NCBI GenBank assembly: GCA_963707075.1
Contig: CAVPOX010000002.1
Span: 1-64,000, forward strand
Direction of reading: 5' to 3'
Length of the DNA stretch: 64,000 nucleotides
From: CAXMQZ01 sp963707075
Lineage (GTDB): Bacteria > Acidobacteriota > Thermoanaerobaculia > Multivoradales > JAHEKO01
Shown here: positions 44,207 through 52,799 of the stretch, piece by piece
Numbering within the stretch: the stretch's first letter is position 1
Layout of the letters: each line of letters starts with the position of its first letter
Made by a program: the position numbers and the translations under genes
The notes under the pieces: generated by a model
Seen by the model: only the letters and a program-made list of their open reading frames with translations
What the model was told of the DNA's origin: nothing
Database searches by the model: none

Positions 44207-46657
44207 TCACCTCCCGCCGCCAGCGTTGTGACGCTGATACCAGGATCGACCGGGGTTTTGCTGCCCGTGGCGCTGGAAGAGATCCGGAATCTCGCCCGGC
44301 GCGATCGGGCCGCTGAAGAAGTTACCCTGGATCTTGTCGCAGTGGAACATGTCGATCGGCTGCCCCTGGAACGAGCGCAAGACCTCCAGCTGCTCCCGGG
44401 TCTCGACGCCCTCGGCGACCACCTCGACACCGAGGTTCCGGGCCAGAGCGACGATAGCCATGACTAGGGCGCGATCGCGCGGATCCTCGGCGATGTTCTC
44501 GATGAAGGAGCGATCGACCTTGACGGCATCCATCGGCATGAGCTTCATGCGCACCAGCGACGAATAGCCGGTCCCGAAATCGTCGATGACGATGCGGACA
44601 CCGAGGTCCTTGAGACGCGACAGAACTTCCCGCGACTGCTGCACGTCGGCCATGGCCGTGCTCTCGGTCAGCTCGAGCTCCAACAGTTGGGGGCTCAGCC
44701 CAGTGCGACGGAGAATGTCCTCGACGACATCCAGGAAATCCTCGCTCTGCAGCTGTTTCGCTGAGATATTGACGCTGACCGGGAACCAGGGCAGGCCTTG
44801 AGCTTGCCATTCGCGGTTGGTCCGACACGCGGTCTCCAACACCCACTGACCGATCGGAACGATCAAGCCACAGCGCTCTGCCACGGGAATGAACTTGTTG
44901 GGGCCGATCAGCCCCATCTCGGCTGAACGCCAACGCAGCAGTGCCTCGACTCCTGCGATTCGACCCGTTTGCAGCTCTACGAGGGGTTGATAGACGAGAT
45001 AAAGCTCGTCGCGCGTCAGGGCCAGTCGCAGCCCCTGCTCCATTCGGGTGCGCTCCCGATTGACCGCATCCATTCGGGGTGCATAGAACTGGAACCCGCC
45101 GGTCTCCCGCTGCTTCGAGCAGCTCAGTGCCAGATCGGCCTTCTTCACCAGGGTCTCCGGATCGAGGCCATCGAAGGGATAGATGCTGATGCCGAGAGAG
45201 GCCGTCACGCTGATTGCATGGTTGCCGGCACCGATCGGCGCATCGAAGGCATCGAGGATGCGGCGCGCCACGAGATCGGAATCACCCGACTCGAGCAGGT
45301 CTTCCACCAACACCATGAACTCGTCTCCACCCAATCGACAGACGGTGTCGAGACCTCGGGTCGCCTGCGTCAGCCTCCTGGCGGTGCTCTTTAGAACTAT
45401 GTCGCCGACCTTCTGGCCGTAGGTATCGTTGATGGCCTTGAGGCCGTCGAGATCGAACATGAGCAGGGCAAAGGGCCTCTTGTCCCTGCCCGCCCGGTCC
45501 AGAGCCCTCTGCAGGCGATCGTGAAGTATCGAACGATTCGGCAAACCGGTGAGGACATCATGGGTGGCCAGGTGTTCCAGCTGGGCCTCGGCTTCTCTTT
45601 GCTCCCGAATATCGCGCAACACCAGGACCTGCCCGACGATCTGCCCATGGCGGTCCTCGACCTCCGAGGCCGACACACGCACCGGGATCAGATCCCCGCG
45701 CGGCGACCGGTAGCGCAGCTCGAGATTGCGACTTCTCCTGCCACTCAACAGTCGCTGAACCGCCTGGGTCTCGACCTCGTCTTCCATCTCGAAGAGTTCG
45801 TGAATGGACTCCCCCTTGAGCAGGCTTCCGGGAGATTCCAGCAGGTCTTCGGCGGCCTCGTTGAGCGTGATGATTCTCTGCTCGCGGCTCAAGAGCAGCA
45901 CGGCATCCGCCATGGTGCGCAGGATGTCCGACGCCACACTGGCCGGGGTCATCAACATCAGACGGTAGGCGGCCACCGAGTACCAGACTGCCAGCACCCA
46001 GACCGGGGCAATCAGATGCGCCACTTCGGGAGGTGTCCGCAGACCCATCCATGGCAGGAGAATCCCGGACGCCGCGACGGCACCGAGCACCGGCACTCCC
46101 GTCAGGACGATGAACTGAGCCTCCCGGCGCTGGGCGATCAGATCCGACTTCCGGCCCCAGCGCCACACCAGAGCGAGGCCGAGCAGGATCGCGCTGGGGA
46201 AGAACAGCAAGTAGAGGGCCAAATTCACCGTCAAAGGTCCATAGACATCCGACCAGCCGTAGCGGGTGGCGACGAAATCGACCACCCCGACCTCACCGAT
46301 CCAGGCCTGGACCAGAAAGTAGACGCCGGGAAGATAGATAGCCGGCAGGACCCAGCGCCGCTCCAGCCAGCGCTCGTGCCCGGCGAGCAAGATGAAGAAA
46401 TGCAGCAGCATTGAAGGGGTGAGGGTCCATCCCACTGCGGAGACCCTGAACCAGGCCCAGACCTGCTCCTTGCCGGCGGCTCCGGGCAGGAACGTGTAGG
46501 CGAAAGACCAGAAGAAGAAGCTCAGGCAGATGGCCGAGAACACCTGATTGAGCCGCTCCCGGGGATTGGAGCGCAGGATGTATCCACCCAGATAAAGATA
46601 GAGAGCCGATACGACTATCGAGCACAGGGAAAGAAGATGGACCGCATCGTACACCAC
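44207..46657 (-). CDS. 7TM - PAS - GGDEF - EAL cyclic-di-GMP signalling protein
   Basis: An 816-residue membrane sensor. About seven TM helices (residues 1-235) resemble the histidine-kinase N-terminal 7TM region. A PAS domain follows (about 240-365), then GGDEF (about 370-530) with the intact signature RLGGDEF near residue 442, and EAL (about 550-800) with GVEALLRW and DDFGTGYSSL. The late CDKIQGNFFSGPI matches the usual CDxxQGxxxSxP. Both catalytic halves look competent, so it could make and degrade cyclic-di-GMP. There is no I-site RxxD four residues before GGDEF (the text is TVCRLGGDEF). The PilZ protein and GT2 enzyme in the window are possible downstream elements. The ORF begins with a GTG-type codon at 46657. 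Confidence 0.93.
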   Translation of the reverse strand: MVYDAVHLLSLCSIVVSALYLYLGGYILRSNPRERLNQVFSAICLSFFFWSFAYTFLPGAAGKEQVWAWFRVSAVGWTLTPSMLLHFFILLAGHERWLERRWVLPAIYLPGVYFLVQAWIGEVGVVDFVATRYGWSDVYGPLTVNLALYLLFFPSAILLGLALVWRWGRKSDLIAQRREAQFIVLTGVPVLGAVAASGILLPWMGLRTPPEVAHLIAPVWVLAVWYSVAAYRLMLMTPASVASDILRTMADAVLLLSREQRIITLNEAAEDLLESPGSLLKGESIHELFEMEDEVETQAVQRLLSGRRSRNLELRYRSPRGDLIPVRVSASEVEDRHGQIVGQVLVLRDIREQREAEAQLEHLATHDVLTGLPNRSILHDRLQRALDRAGRDKRPFALLMFDLDGLKAINDTYGQKVGDIVLKSTARRLTQATRGLDTVCRLGGDEFMVLVEDLLESGDSDLVARRILDAFDAPIGAGNHAISVTASLGISIYPFDGLDPETLVKKADLALSCSKQRETGGFQFYAPRMDAVNRERTRMEQGLRLALTRDELYLVYQPLVELQTGRIAGVEALLRWRSAEMGLIGPNKFIPVAERCGLIVPIGQWVLETACRTNREWQAQGLPWFPVSVNISAKQLQSEDFLDVVEDILRRTGLSPQLLELELTESTAMADVQQSREVLSRLKDLGVRIVIDDFGTGYSSLVRMKLMPMDAVKVDRSFIENIAEDPRDRALVMAIVALARNLGVEVVAEGVETREQLEVLRSFQGQPIDMFHCDKIQGNFFSGPIAPGEIPDLFQRHGQQNPGRSWYQRHNAGGGR

Positions 46658-46811
46658 GCCCCATTCTGAGATTCACTCGGCCAAGTTTCAGTGGCCCAGT
46701 TCACTGCAATAGAAACTGTCACACGTCGCCGCCCACATGCGTCTCAAGGATTGGAGTTGGCAGACAGCCCATGGGCTGGGGCTACCAAACTCGTACGCAG
46801 GGAGAAGATCT

Positions 46812-46930
46812 ATGGAAGAGGTCTGGCGCACGCCTTGCCCCTTCGCGGTGCCTGACTGATCCTCGCCCTGTTCTGCTCAGCCTTAGTGCTGATGGGGTTT
46901 GGCGTCTATTCCGAGTGGGTCGAAGGCTAA
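46812..46930 (+). pseudogene. Possible broken small membrane protein
   Basis: An ATG at 46812 with a GGGAGAAG site opens 15 codons (MEEVWRTPCPFAVPD) and stops at 46859. Two bases before that stop another frame runs LILALFCSALVLMGFGVYSE and WVEG to a TAA at 46930. One added base would join them into a single-TM protein of about 39 residues. It may be chance; hydrophobic content and the good ribosome site are the only support. It lies in the 411-base gap upstream of the BlaI-like gene; the rest of the gap, apart from the promoter and operators, shows nothing I recognise. Confidence 0.25.
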
Positions 46931-46979
46931 ACTGCTGCAGGAAACAACTCGCAGGATCTCTCCCATCGCTGCCGGGGGC

Positions 46980-47010
46980 TTGACAAAACTACAGCGGTAG
47001 TACTATAAAG
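46980..47010 (+). promoter_or_regulatory. Sigma70 promoter of the BlaI-M56 operon
   Basis: A consensus TTGACA (46980-46985) is followed at 17 bases by CTATAA (47003-47008), or at 19 by TATAAA (47005-47010). The gene starts at 47069 after TGGAGG. Two operator-like palindromes cover the spacer and the -10 region, as expected for a promoter that is shut by its own repressor. Confidence 0.75.
46988..47001. promoter_or_regulatory. BlaI-type operator, site 1
   Basis: ACTAC-AGCG-GTAGT, a perfect palindrome of 5-base arms with a 4-base centre. It lies in the spacer between the -35 and -10 elements. BlaI/MecI repressors bind similar TAC/GTA dyads. Confidence 0.7.
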
Positions 47011-47015
47011 GTAGT
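47002..47015. promoter_or_regulatory. BlaI-type operator, site 2
   Basis: ACTAT-AAAG-GTAGT, abutting site 1 with no gap; one mismatch in the left arm. It covers the -10 element. Confidence 0.6.
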
Positions 47016-47024
47016 CGAAATGAA

Positions 47025-47038
47025 ACTACCGGAGTCGT
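47025..47038. promoter_or_regulatory. BlaI-type operator, site 3
   Basis: ACTAC-CGGA-GTCGT, one mismatch in the right arm, located downstream of the likely transcription start. Confidence 0.5.
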
Positions 47039-47068
47039 TGTACGTACCTACCTTACTGGAGGATTGAG

Positions 47069-47455
47069 ATGAGCCGCCGCCACAGCCTCGGAGACCTGCA
47101 GCTTGCCATCATGCGCGTGCTCTGGGCACGCCAGGAGGCTACGGCTTCCGACGTCCACCTGGCGCTTCTCGCCGACCGGGGCCTTGCACCGACGACCATC
47201 GCCACAATGCTCCAGAAGATGGAAAAGAAAGGTGTTGTCGACCACCGGAACGAGGGACGCCGATTCGTCTATCGCCCCACGATCTCCGAGGCCCAGGTCC
47301 GAACCAGCATGGTCGAGGAGCTCACCGAGCGCCTTTTCGGCGGAGACCCGAGTGCTCTGGTCGCCCACCTCCTGGTGGAAAAGCCAGCCACCGCCGCCGA
47401 GCTCACCGAGATCAAACATCGCATCGCTGCCCGCGAGGCTCAGGAGGAGGAGTGA
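47069..47455 (+). CDS. BlaI/MecI-family transcriptional repressor
   Basis: A 128-residue winged-helix repressor: LGDLQLAIMRVLWARQEATA, then the recognition helix APTTIATMLQKMEKKGVV and wing DHRNEGRRFVYRPT, followed by a dimerising C-terminal helix. In the known systems BlaI is cleaved or released when the paired M56 sensor protease detects a beta-lactam or other signal. Here the M56 gene starts one base after this stop (TGACATG), so the pair is an operon. Palindromes over its own promoter suggest autorepression. No beta-lactamase gene lies nearby, so the signal may be unrelated to beta-lactams. Confidence 0.93.
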   Translation: MSRRHSLGDLQLAIMRVLWARQEATASDVHLALLADRGLAPTTIATMLQKMEKKGVVDHRNEGRRFVYRPTISEAQVRTSMVEELTERLFGGDPSALVAHLLVEKPATAAELTEIKHRIAAREAQEEE

Positions 47456-47456
47456 C

Positions 47457-49050
47457 ATGACTGCCTGGCTGATGACCTACTTCTTTCACAGTTCCATCCT
47501 CATCGGCACTGTCGCCCTGATCTCGCGGAACCTGCACGATCGCTGGTTGTCCCTCAAGGAGACTCTCTGGCGCACCGCGGTCTTCGGCGGTGTGCTGACC
47601 GCTTCGTTGCAGGTGGGGTTGGCAATCGAACCCCTGGGTGGCTCCTGGGCGCTATCCTCCCGGACTGAGACTCAACTCGTCGCCACGAACATGACGGGGA
47701 CTACCCCCGACGTGTCTGCGAACCTGCAGACACCCGTCGCCTCTGGCTTCGCGCAGTCCCGAATTCCCTCCGCCCATGCTGCTTTCGAGCTCATCCTTCT
47801 GGCTGCCTGGACCCTCGGAGCCATCATCTTGACGACCCAGCTAGCGATCCAGTACTCCAGACTCGAGAGGCGTCTGGCCAGAAGAAGACGGATCGTGCGA
47901 GGGCCAACCTTCGAGCGCTTCGACAGACTTGTCGAGTCGGTCGGGTTGGCTCGACCGGCTCGACTCAGCATGTCGTCAGAGATCGATGTGCCGCTGGCCA
48001 AAGGTTGGCGTCGACCCGAAATCTGTATTCCCGAGAGAGTCGAGCTGGACCTCCCGGTGGAACAGCAAGAAACCATCCTGGCCCACGAGTTGGCCCATCT
48101 GAAGCGATACGACCCTGTTTGGTTAGCCGTCCTGCGACTCATGGAGTCGCTGTTGTTCTTCCAGCCGCTGAATCGAGTCGCCCGTCGGCAGCTGCAGGAA
48201 ATTGCCGAGTACCGATGTGATGACTGGGCGGCGGAGAGCACCGGTCGACCGCTGACGATGGCGCGCTGTCTGGCCAACGTCGCCGAATGGACGCTTTGCC
48301 GACAGAGCGACTTGCCTGCACCGGCCCTCACATCGCGCGGACAGATGCTGACACGCCGAGTCGAGCGCCTGCTGGACCGCCGCTATCCCCTGCCCCATCC
48401 ACCCCGGCGGAGATGGCTGATTCCCGCCGTTGTCATGCTACTGGTGTCCACCGTGCTGGCAGTTCCGGGATTTTCGGTTGCCGACTCCGCCGAAGAGCCC
48501 CACCCACCCGCTCGCACACCTGTTTCAGCCGAAGACGAGGTCGAACCCGACTCGGCTGTCGTGCCCGCGACAGACGAAGTGATTCCGATCGAGGCTGCCC
48601 CCGTTCCGGCAGTCCTTCCACCTGCCGAGCCGGCAGCGCCGCAGTCTGGTCGAACGCGTGCGACCCGTCAAGGGGCGCCGGCAGAGTCGCGAGGCTCAAC
48701 ACCAGGCCAGGGAAGTGGAGCTGCGACGGATCGATGAGACCCTGAGACACGAGGCTCGTGCTGTCGAAGCCGAGGCCCGACGCCTGGAGCGAGACCTCAT
48801 GCGACAGATGGAACGCGTGGAGAGGATCTCGCTGGAAGAAATCGAGGCCCTCGAGCTCGAGCTCCAGGAGAAGGTCCGGCTACAAGAGCATCAGATCGAA
48901 AAGATCGAGACCCTGCACAGAGAGTTGCAGGAGACTGTCGATCGCCGACTGGAACTCCAGGAGGCCGAGCTACAGCAACTCCGCGAAGAGCGCGATCGGC
49001 TGCGACTGGAGAGAGACGCGGAACCGCAGGAGGAGCCTCAGAAGCCCTGA
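47457..49050 (+). CDS. BlaR1/M56-family membrane metallopeptidase with coiled-coil tail, frameshifted
   Basis: The N-terminal half has TM helices (MTYFFHSSILIGTVAL; AFELILLAAWTLGAIIL) and the M56 zinc site HELAHLKRYDPVW near residue 210, then EIAEYRCDDWA and a further TM helix (LIPAVVMLLVSTVLAVPG). A Pro/Glu-rich periplasmic stretch follows. The primary frame ends at 48737, but a second frame holds a long basic-acidic coiled coil (VERVRPVKGRRQSREAQHQA, then RQMERVERISLEEIEALELE and on to QEEPQKP). One extra base near 48645 would join them into 530 residues. Alternatively the coiled coil is a separate gene starting at GTG 48658, overlapping by 80 bases, though no ribosome site is seen. There is no penicillin-binding sensor domain as in BlaR1. 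The stop abuts the stop of the convergent chalcone-isomerase-like gene. Confidence 0.82.
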
Positions 49051-49602
49051 CTACAGACCCAACAGGCCTTTCTTGAACGCAGCGCCCGGCGGCTTGGGAC
49101 CGATCCAGCAGGAAAAGAGGGCATCGGCAAAGTCCTTGCCCTCGATGGTTCCCTTGACTTCCCCTTCAATCTCCACCTCGGTACCTTTTCCAGGCACATA
49201 GGTGTACACCATCTGCTGCCCCTTCTCCATGTCCGTCTGGTATTCACAGAGCTGGTCGAACTTGGCCTCGAGCGCCGCCGAGGGACTGGAAGTGTTGGCC
49301 TCCAGGCCTTCCTTCCAGGCCGAACACATCTTGTCCGCACCCACGTCGAAGCGAAAATCCATCACCGTCCTGCGCACGCTATCCGCTGCGAGAATGGCGG
49401 CCTCGTCGTTCATCTTCTCGGGCAGGTAGAGACCAGCGACATAGACCTTGATCACCGCTTTCTTGCGCAGGCCCATCCCGTTCAGCTGCAGGGTCTCACC
49501 CCCCACCTGCACGGTATCCGGCATGGTCACTCCAGCCAGCTCACCTCCCCATGCGGCACTGGCCATCCCAAGCACCAATCCCAAGATCAGCGTTCTCTTC
49601 AT
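49051..49602 (-). CDS. Secreted chalcone-isomerase-like protein
   Basis: A 183-residue exported protein: a signal peptide (LILGLVLGMASAAWGGE) and the chalcone isomerase-like fold pattern, with AGVTMPDTVQVGGETLQLNG, MGLRKKAVIKVYVAGLYLPE and later FDQLCEYQTDMEKGQ. Bacterial members are thought to be lipid- or fatty-acid-binding rather than flavonoid enzymes, as the fold relates to fatty-acid-binding proteins. No partner is evident; the next gene on the strand is the HtrA protease. The ATG has AAGGAGG just upstream (GGCTGAGC spacer). Confidence 0.83.
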   Translation of the reverse strand: MKRTLILGLVLGMASAAWGGELAGVTMPDTVQVGGETLQLNGMGLRKKAVIKVYVAGLYLPEKMNDEAAILAADSVRRTVMDFRFDVGADKMCSAWKEGLEANTSSPSAALEAKFDQLCEYQTDMEKGQQMVYTYVPGKGTEVEIEGEVKGTIEGKDFADALFSCWIGPKPPGAAFKKGLLGL

Positions 49603-49649
49603 GCTCAGCCTCCTTTGGCGGCATTCTATCTCTTGACCGGGACCCTCGA

Positions 49650-50750
49650 CTAACGACGATTCGCAGGACCGAGGACCACCTTGACCTGGATCCTGCGGCC
49701 ATCCCGCACGAGCTCCACGTCGACTTCTTCACCCGCCCGCTTCCGGTCGAGGGCCAACGAGAGATCATCCGTCGAACGGATCGACTGTCCCGCCACCGCG
49801 ACGATGATGTCGCCGAGTCGCACTCGCCCATAGCGATCGCGCTCGGTCCCTCGGATCCCCGCGCGGTCCGCTCCCGAGCCCCGGAGCACTCGCATGACCA
49901 GCGCGCCCTCCGTCTCGACCTGGGCGACGGCCTGCGCCGTCACGATATCCACACCCATCGTCGGGCGCTCGATGCGTCCCTTGGCGATGAGCTCGGGCAC
50001 CACCCAGCTGACTGTATCAGCGGGAATGGCGAAGCCGATACCGGCGTAGACCCCGGAAGGACTGTAGATGGCGGTGTTGACGCCAATCAGACGGCCTGAG
50101 CTGTCGAGCAGCGGCCCCCCCGAGTTACCCGGATTGATGGCGGCGTCGGTCTGGATCACGTCGCGAATCGGGATCCGCGTCTTCGACTCGATCTCCCTTC
50201 CCAGAGCGCTGATCACCCCCGTCGTGAGCGTCTGATCCAACCCGAAGGGATTCCCGATCGCAAAGACCGCCTGTCCGACGCGCAGATCACGCGAGGTGCC
50301 CACGGCGATGGGCGCCAGAGTGTCGCTGGGAGCTTCGATCCGCAGGACGGCCAGGTCTTTCTCCGGAGCGATCCCCACCACCTCGGCTTCCCAGGTACTT
50401 TGATCCGAGAGCGTCACTCGGGCGGTGCTGGCTCCTTCGAGTACGTGGAAGTTGGTCACGATGTGGCCACGCCGGTCCCAGACAAAGCCGGAGCCCGCGC
50501 CCCGAGGAATCTCATAGATATTGAGGGAGTATCGATCGCGCTGCAGAGAGACGGACGTGATGAACGCCACCGAGGGAGAAACCCGCTCGAACAGCGCGAT
50601 TGTCGATCTCTCGTAGGGTGCCAATTCTGGCGCAGGTTCGCCACCCTGCGCTGGCGCCGCAAGCTGGTCTTCCGCGCTGACCAGAGCGACCCCCGAAAGT
50701 CCAAGCATGGAGACGGTCAGAATCCGCCGGAAGAAATGTCGACGTCTCAT
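49650..50750 (-). CDS. HtrA/DegP-family serine protease with one PDZ domain
   Basis: A 366-residue periplasmic protease. The signal segment ends near SAEDQ (about residue 27). The trypsin-like triad is His102 in NFHVLEG, Asp132 in EKDLAVL and Ser210 in NPGNSGGPL. One PDZ domain (about 265-360, with VMRVLRGSGADRAGIRGT and GDIIVAVAGQSIRS) follows, as in DegS-like forms. The likely role is quality control of unfolded envelope proteins. It stands alone, about 50 bases upstream of the chalcone-isomerase-like gene. The basic, twin-Arg-like start (MRRRHFFRR) is noteworthy but lacks the full Tat motif. Confidence 0.93.
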   Translation of the reverse strand: MRRRHFFRRILTVSMLGLSGVALVSAEDQLAAPAQGGEPAPELAPYERSTIALFERVSPSVAFITSVSLQRDRYSLNIYEIPRGAGSGFVWDRRGHIVTNFHVLEGASTARVTLSDQSTWEAEVVGIAPEKDLAVLRIEAPSDTLAPIAVGTSRDLRVGQAVFAIGNPFGLDQTLTTGVISALGREIESKTRIPIRDVIQTDAAINPGNSGGPLLDSSGRLIGVNTAIYSPSGVYAGIGFAIPADTVSWVVPELIAKGRIERPTMGVDIVTAQAVAQVETEGALVMRVLRGSGADRAGIRGTERDRYGRVRLGDIIVAVAGQSIRSTDDLSLALDRKRAGEEVDVELVRDGRRIQVKVVLGPANRR

Positions 50751-50862
50751 GGTTCGCGAGCAGCCACCCCCGATTATGTCGCACTCCAGCCCGTTGACGA
50801 GGCCGGCGAGACTGCCCGGCCCCGTCGCGGGTGCCCTGCCTGGGATCGGGAAAGAATCGGGC

Positions 50863-51852
50863 CTATCGAGCGACCAGAAACACGTTCCAGACGAGCCGGA
50901 CTCGATTCCCGGACCAACCGCTCGAGGCCTTGAAGCGGAACTGATTCCCGTGACGATCGACTCGCTCAGATGCCTTGAACTCCAGATCGAACCACTCCAA
51001 CCCGACCTGCTGGAGTGTCACCAGCTCTCCCTCCTCGGAAATACCGTTGTGATTGGCGTCTCTCCACAACCGCAATCGCGTGAAGATCGCGTCAGCCGCG
51101 CTGATCCGGCCGTCCTCGTTTCCACCACTCAGCACGTCATCGAACACCGCCAGCGCCAGGAAGCCGTTGGGCTCGTCGGTGGAATGCTGGGGAGTCACGT
51201 CGCCAAAGAGCTCGCTGCCGTTGTCGATGGTGCCATTCCCGTTGCGATCCAGAACCAGAAAAGCCTCGTCTCCTGCCGGATCCGTCCATGGTACCGCCGC
51301 TGCAAGACCACTCTCACCGAGGTCGAACTCGACACCGTTCTGCCGGTCCGTCAAGTGAAATCTCTGATCTCTCAAGCTCACCACGAGGGGGTCGTTCTCG
51401 GCACAACTCGAGGGTCCCCCAAAGGGATCGCAGTTGCACTCGACGGTCATCGTGCTGATTCCGCTGGTGCGGCAACCCGCCAGGTTACAGGGCAGAGCAT
51501 AGTAGCCCTCTCGATTGATCATCGTCGACGTCAACGACGGGGGGTTGAACCGATGAATGTCGGAGCCAGCAGCCGGCAGGCACTTGATACCGCTATTGCA
51601 GTACTTTCCCTGGAAGCACTCCCCATAGCCGGTCAGAGAGCGATCGAAGGTTCCGTCGGTATACCCACAGCCGTCGAAGCACCGCACGCGCCAGGTCCGT
51701 GTGAGCGTCGGATACGGACACCGATTGCGAGCACGGGTGCTGCGCGAAAGAATCGACAGACTGCCCCAGCAAAAGGACTCTGCTGGCGCAGCGTGGATCA
51801 GGGTTCCCGCCACCGAGACCAGAATCAGAAGCAGAACCGACCCACGCTTCAC
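50863..51852 (-). CDS. Secreted Cys-rich protein with calcium-loop motif
   Basis: About 329 residues with a signal peptide (LLLILVSVAGTLIHAAPAES). The N-terminal part is rich in Cys (CFDGCGYTDG, ECFQGKYCNSGIKC, CNLAGC, CNCDPFGGPSSC), suggesting disulfides outside the cell. The C-terminal part has FLVLDRNGNGTIDNGSELFG and later LWRDANHNGISEEGEL, acidic EF-hand/dockerin-like calcium loops seen in hemolysin-type exported proteins. No enzyme motif is visible. Its ATG overlaps the stop of the preceding gene by four bases (ATGA), so it is coupled to that gene. Confidence 0.72.
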   Translation of the reverse strand: MKRGSVLLLILVSVAGTLIHAAPAESFCWGSLSILSRSTRARNRCPYPTLTRTWRVRCFDGCGYTDGTFDRSLTGYGECFQGKYCNSGIKCLPAAGSDIHRFNPPSLTSTMINREGYYALPCNLAGCRTSGISTMTVECNCDPFGGPSSCAENDPLVVSLRDQRFHLTDRQNGVEFDLGESGLAAAVPWTDPAGDEAFLVLDRNGNGTIDNGSELFGDVTPQHSTDEPNGFLALAVFDDVLSGGNEDGRISAADAIFTRLRLWRDANHNGISEEGELVTLQQVGLEWFDLEFKASERVDRHGNQFRFKASSGWSGNRVRLVWNVFLVAR

Positions 51853-52664
51853 TGGTCACCTCCGCCCCGGCGTGCCGTCGACCCATCATTGCCTTGCCGC
51901 GATCGGACCGCCTTCAGGCCGTGGTCATAACGCCGCTGCAATGCGCCGGTCAAATGGCCCATCGTCTCCGTGGGATCGGGGGCCAGTGAGATCTCGTGAC
52001 TCGCATCTTCGAGCCACTGCGCCAACTCCAGACGCGTCGCCGAAACCTGCGCGGCGCTCTCCCGCCGACCCTCGGTCAGCACGGTCCGGTCTTCACCCTG
52101 TTGTCTGAGCTGTTTGGACTGCTGCTGCAAGGTCGCTGTCCAGTCCTGACGGGTCCGGAATCTGCCCTTACCCGTCTCCAACGACGAGAGAACCCTGCCG
52201 ATCTCCTCGACCCTCGCCTCTCGGGACTCCAGAATGGCCTCGGCAGCTCGTGCGCTACCCTGCCAGGTGGAGTCGTCAAAAATGACCGCGACCACCTTGA
52301 CGGAAAGCGCTTGGATACCGGGCTCTTCGTCACCGATATCGAGGCGCCAGCTGCCGGAGGTGATCATTCCAGGATCCAGCGGGCCCGGCCGCCTCGTTGC
52401 AGTGGTTCGATCGACATCGAAGAAGTCCTGATCCAGGATCGATTTTTGCGCATGACCGTGGGAATCGCTCCGGGCCAGGCTCAACCGCCAGGCGGTGATC
52501 GTCTTGTCGGATTCATTCCAAAGCTGGTAGCGCAACTCCTGACTCTCCGGCTCGAAAACCTTGTCGCGGATCTTCAGAGCCGTGACCTCTGATCCGCTGG
52601 CCGGGTTGTCGAGAAGCAACCCGAAAATGGATGACAACAGGATGACGACACAGGTTCGTCGCAT
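51849..52664 (-). CDS. Exported protein of unknown function
   Basis: A 271-residue protein with a signal peptide (VVILLSSIFGLLLDNPASGS). Residues about 25-140 look like a beta-sandwich (VFEPESQELRYQLWNESDKT, AWRLSLARSD). The rest is helical and Gln/Arg-rich (TATLQQQSKQLRQQGED, ATRLELAQWLEDASHE). I recognise no family. It is the first of a two-gene unit with the Cys-rich secreted protein. The upstream gap of 135 bases, shared with the divergent gene at 52800, carries interlocking inverted repeats. Confidence 0.7.
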   Translation of the reverse strand: MRRTCVVILLSSIFGLLLDNPASGSEVTALKIRDKVFEPESQELRYQLWNESDKTITAWRLSLARSDSHGHAQKSILDQDFFDVDRTTATRRPGPLDPGMITSGSWRLDIGDEEPGIQALSVKVVAVIFDDSTWQGSARAAEAILESREARVEEIGRVLSSLETGKGRFRTRQDWTATLQQQSKQLRQQGEDRTVLTEGRRESAAQVSATRLELAQWLEDASHEISLAPDPTETMGHLTGALQRRYDHGLKAVRSRQGNDGSTARRGGGDQ

Positions 52665-52677
52665 GGCACTCTCCTCT

Positions 52678-52758
52678 CTGCTAGACGTTTCGTTCTTCGG
52701 ACCGCGGCAACATGTGTCTTCGTCTAGCAGTCCCGGACTTTGTTACAAACCGCGGTCC
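52678..52758. repeat. Interlocking inverted repeats, pseudoknot-like order
   Basis: Two perfect inverted repeats are interleaved: CTGCTAGACG (52678-52687) with CGTCTAGCAG (52721-52730), and GGACCGCGG (52699-52707) with CCGCGGTCC (52750-52758). The order A-B-A'-B' is that of an H-type pseudoknot with 10- and 9-base stems. It lies between divergent genes starting at 52664 and 52800. Whether it acts as DNA operator or RNA is open. Confidence 0.7.
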
Positions 52759-52799
52759 CCTGCGCTCCTCCGGCAACGATTCGCGGCCAAGACGGTAGG

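Noticed and set aside
47069..49050. Beta-lactam resistance operon
   Set aside because: The BlaI-like and M56 proteins are present, but there is no beta-lactamase and no penicillin-binding sensor domain on the M56 protein.
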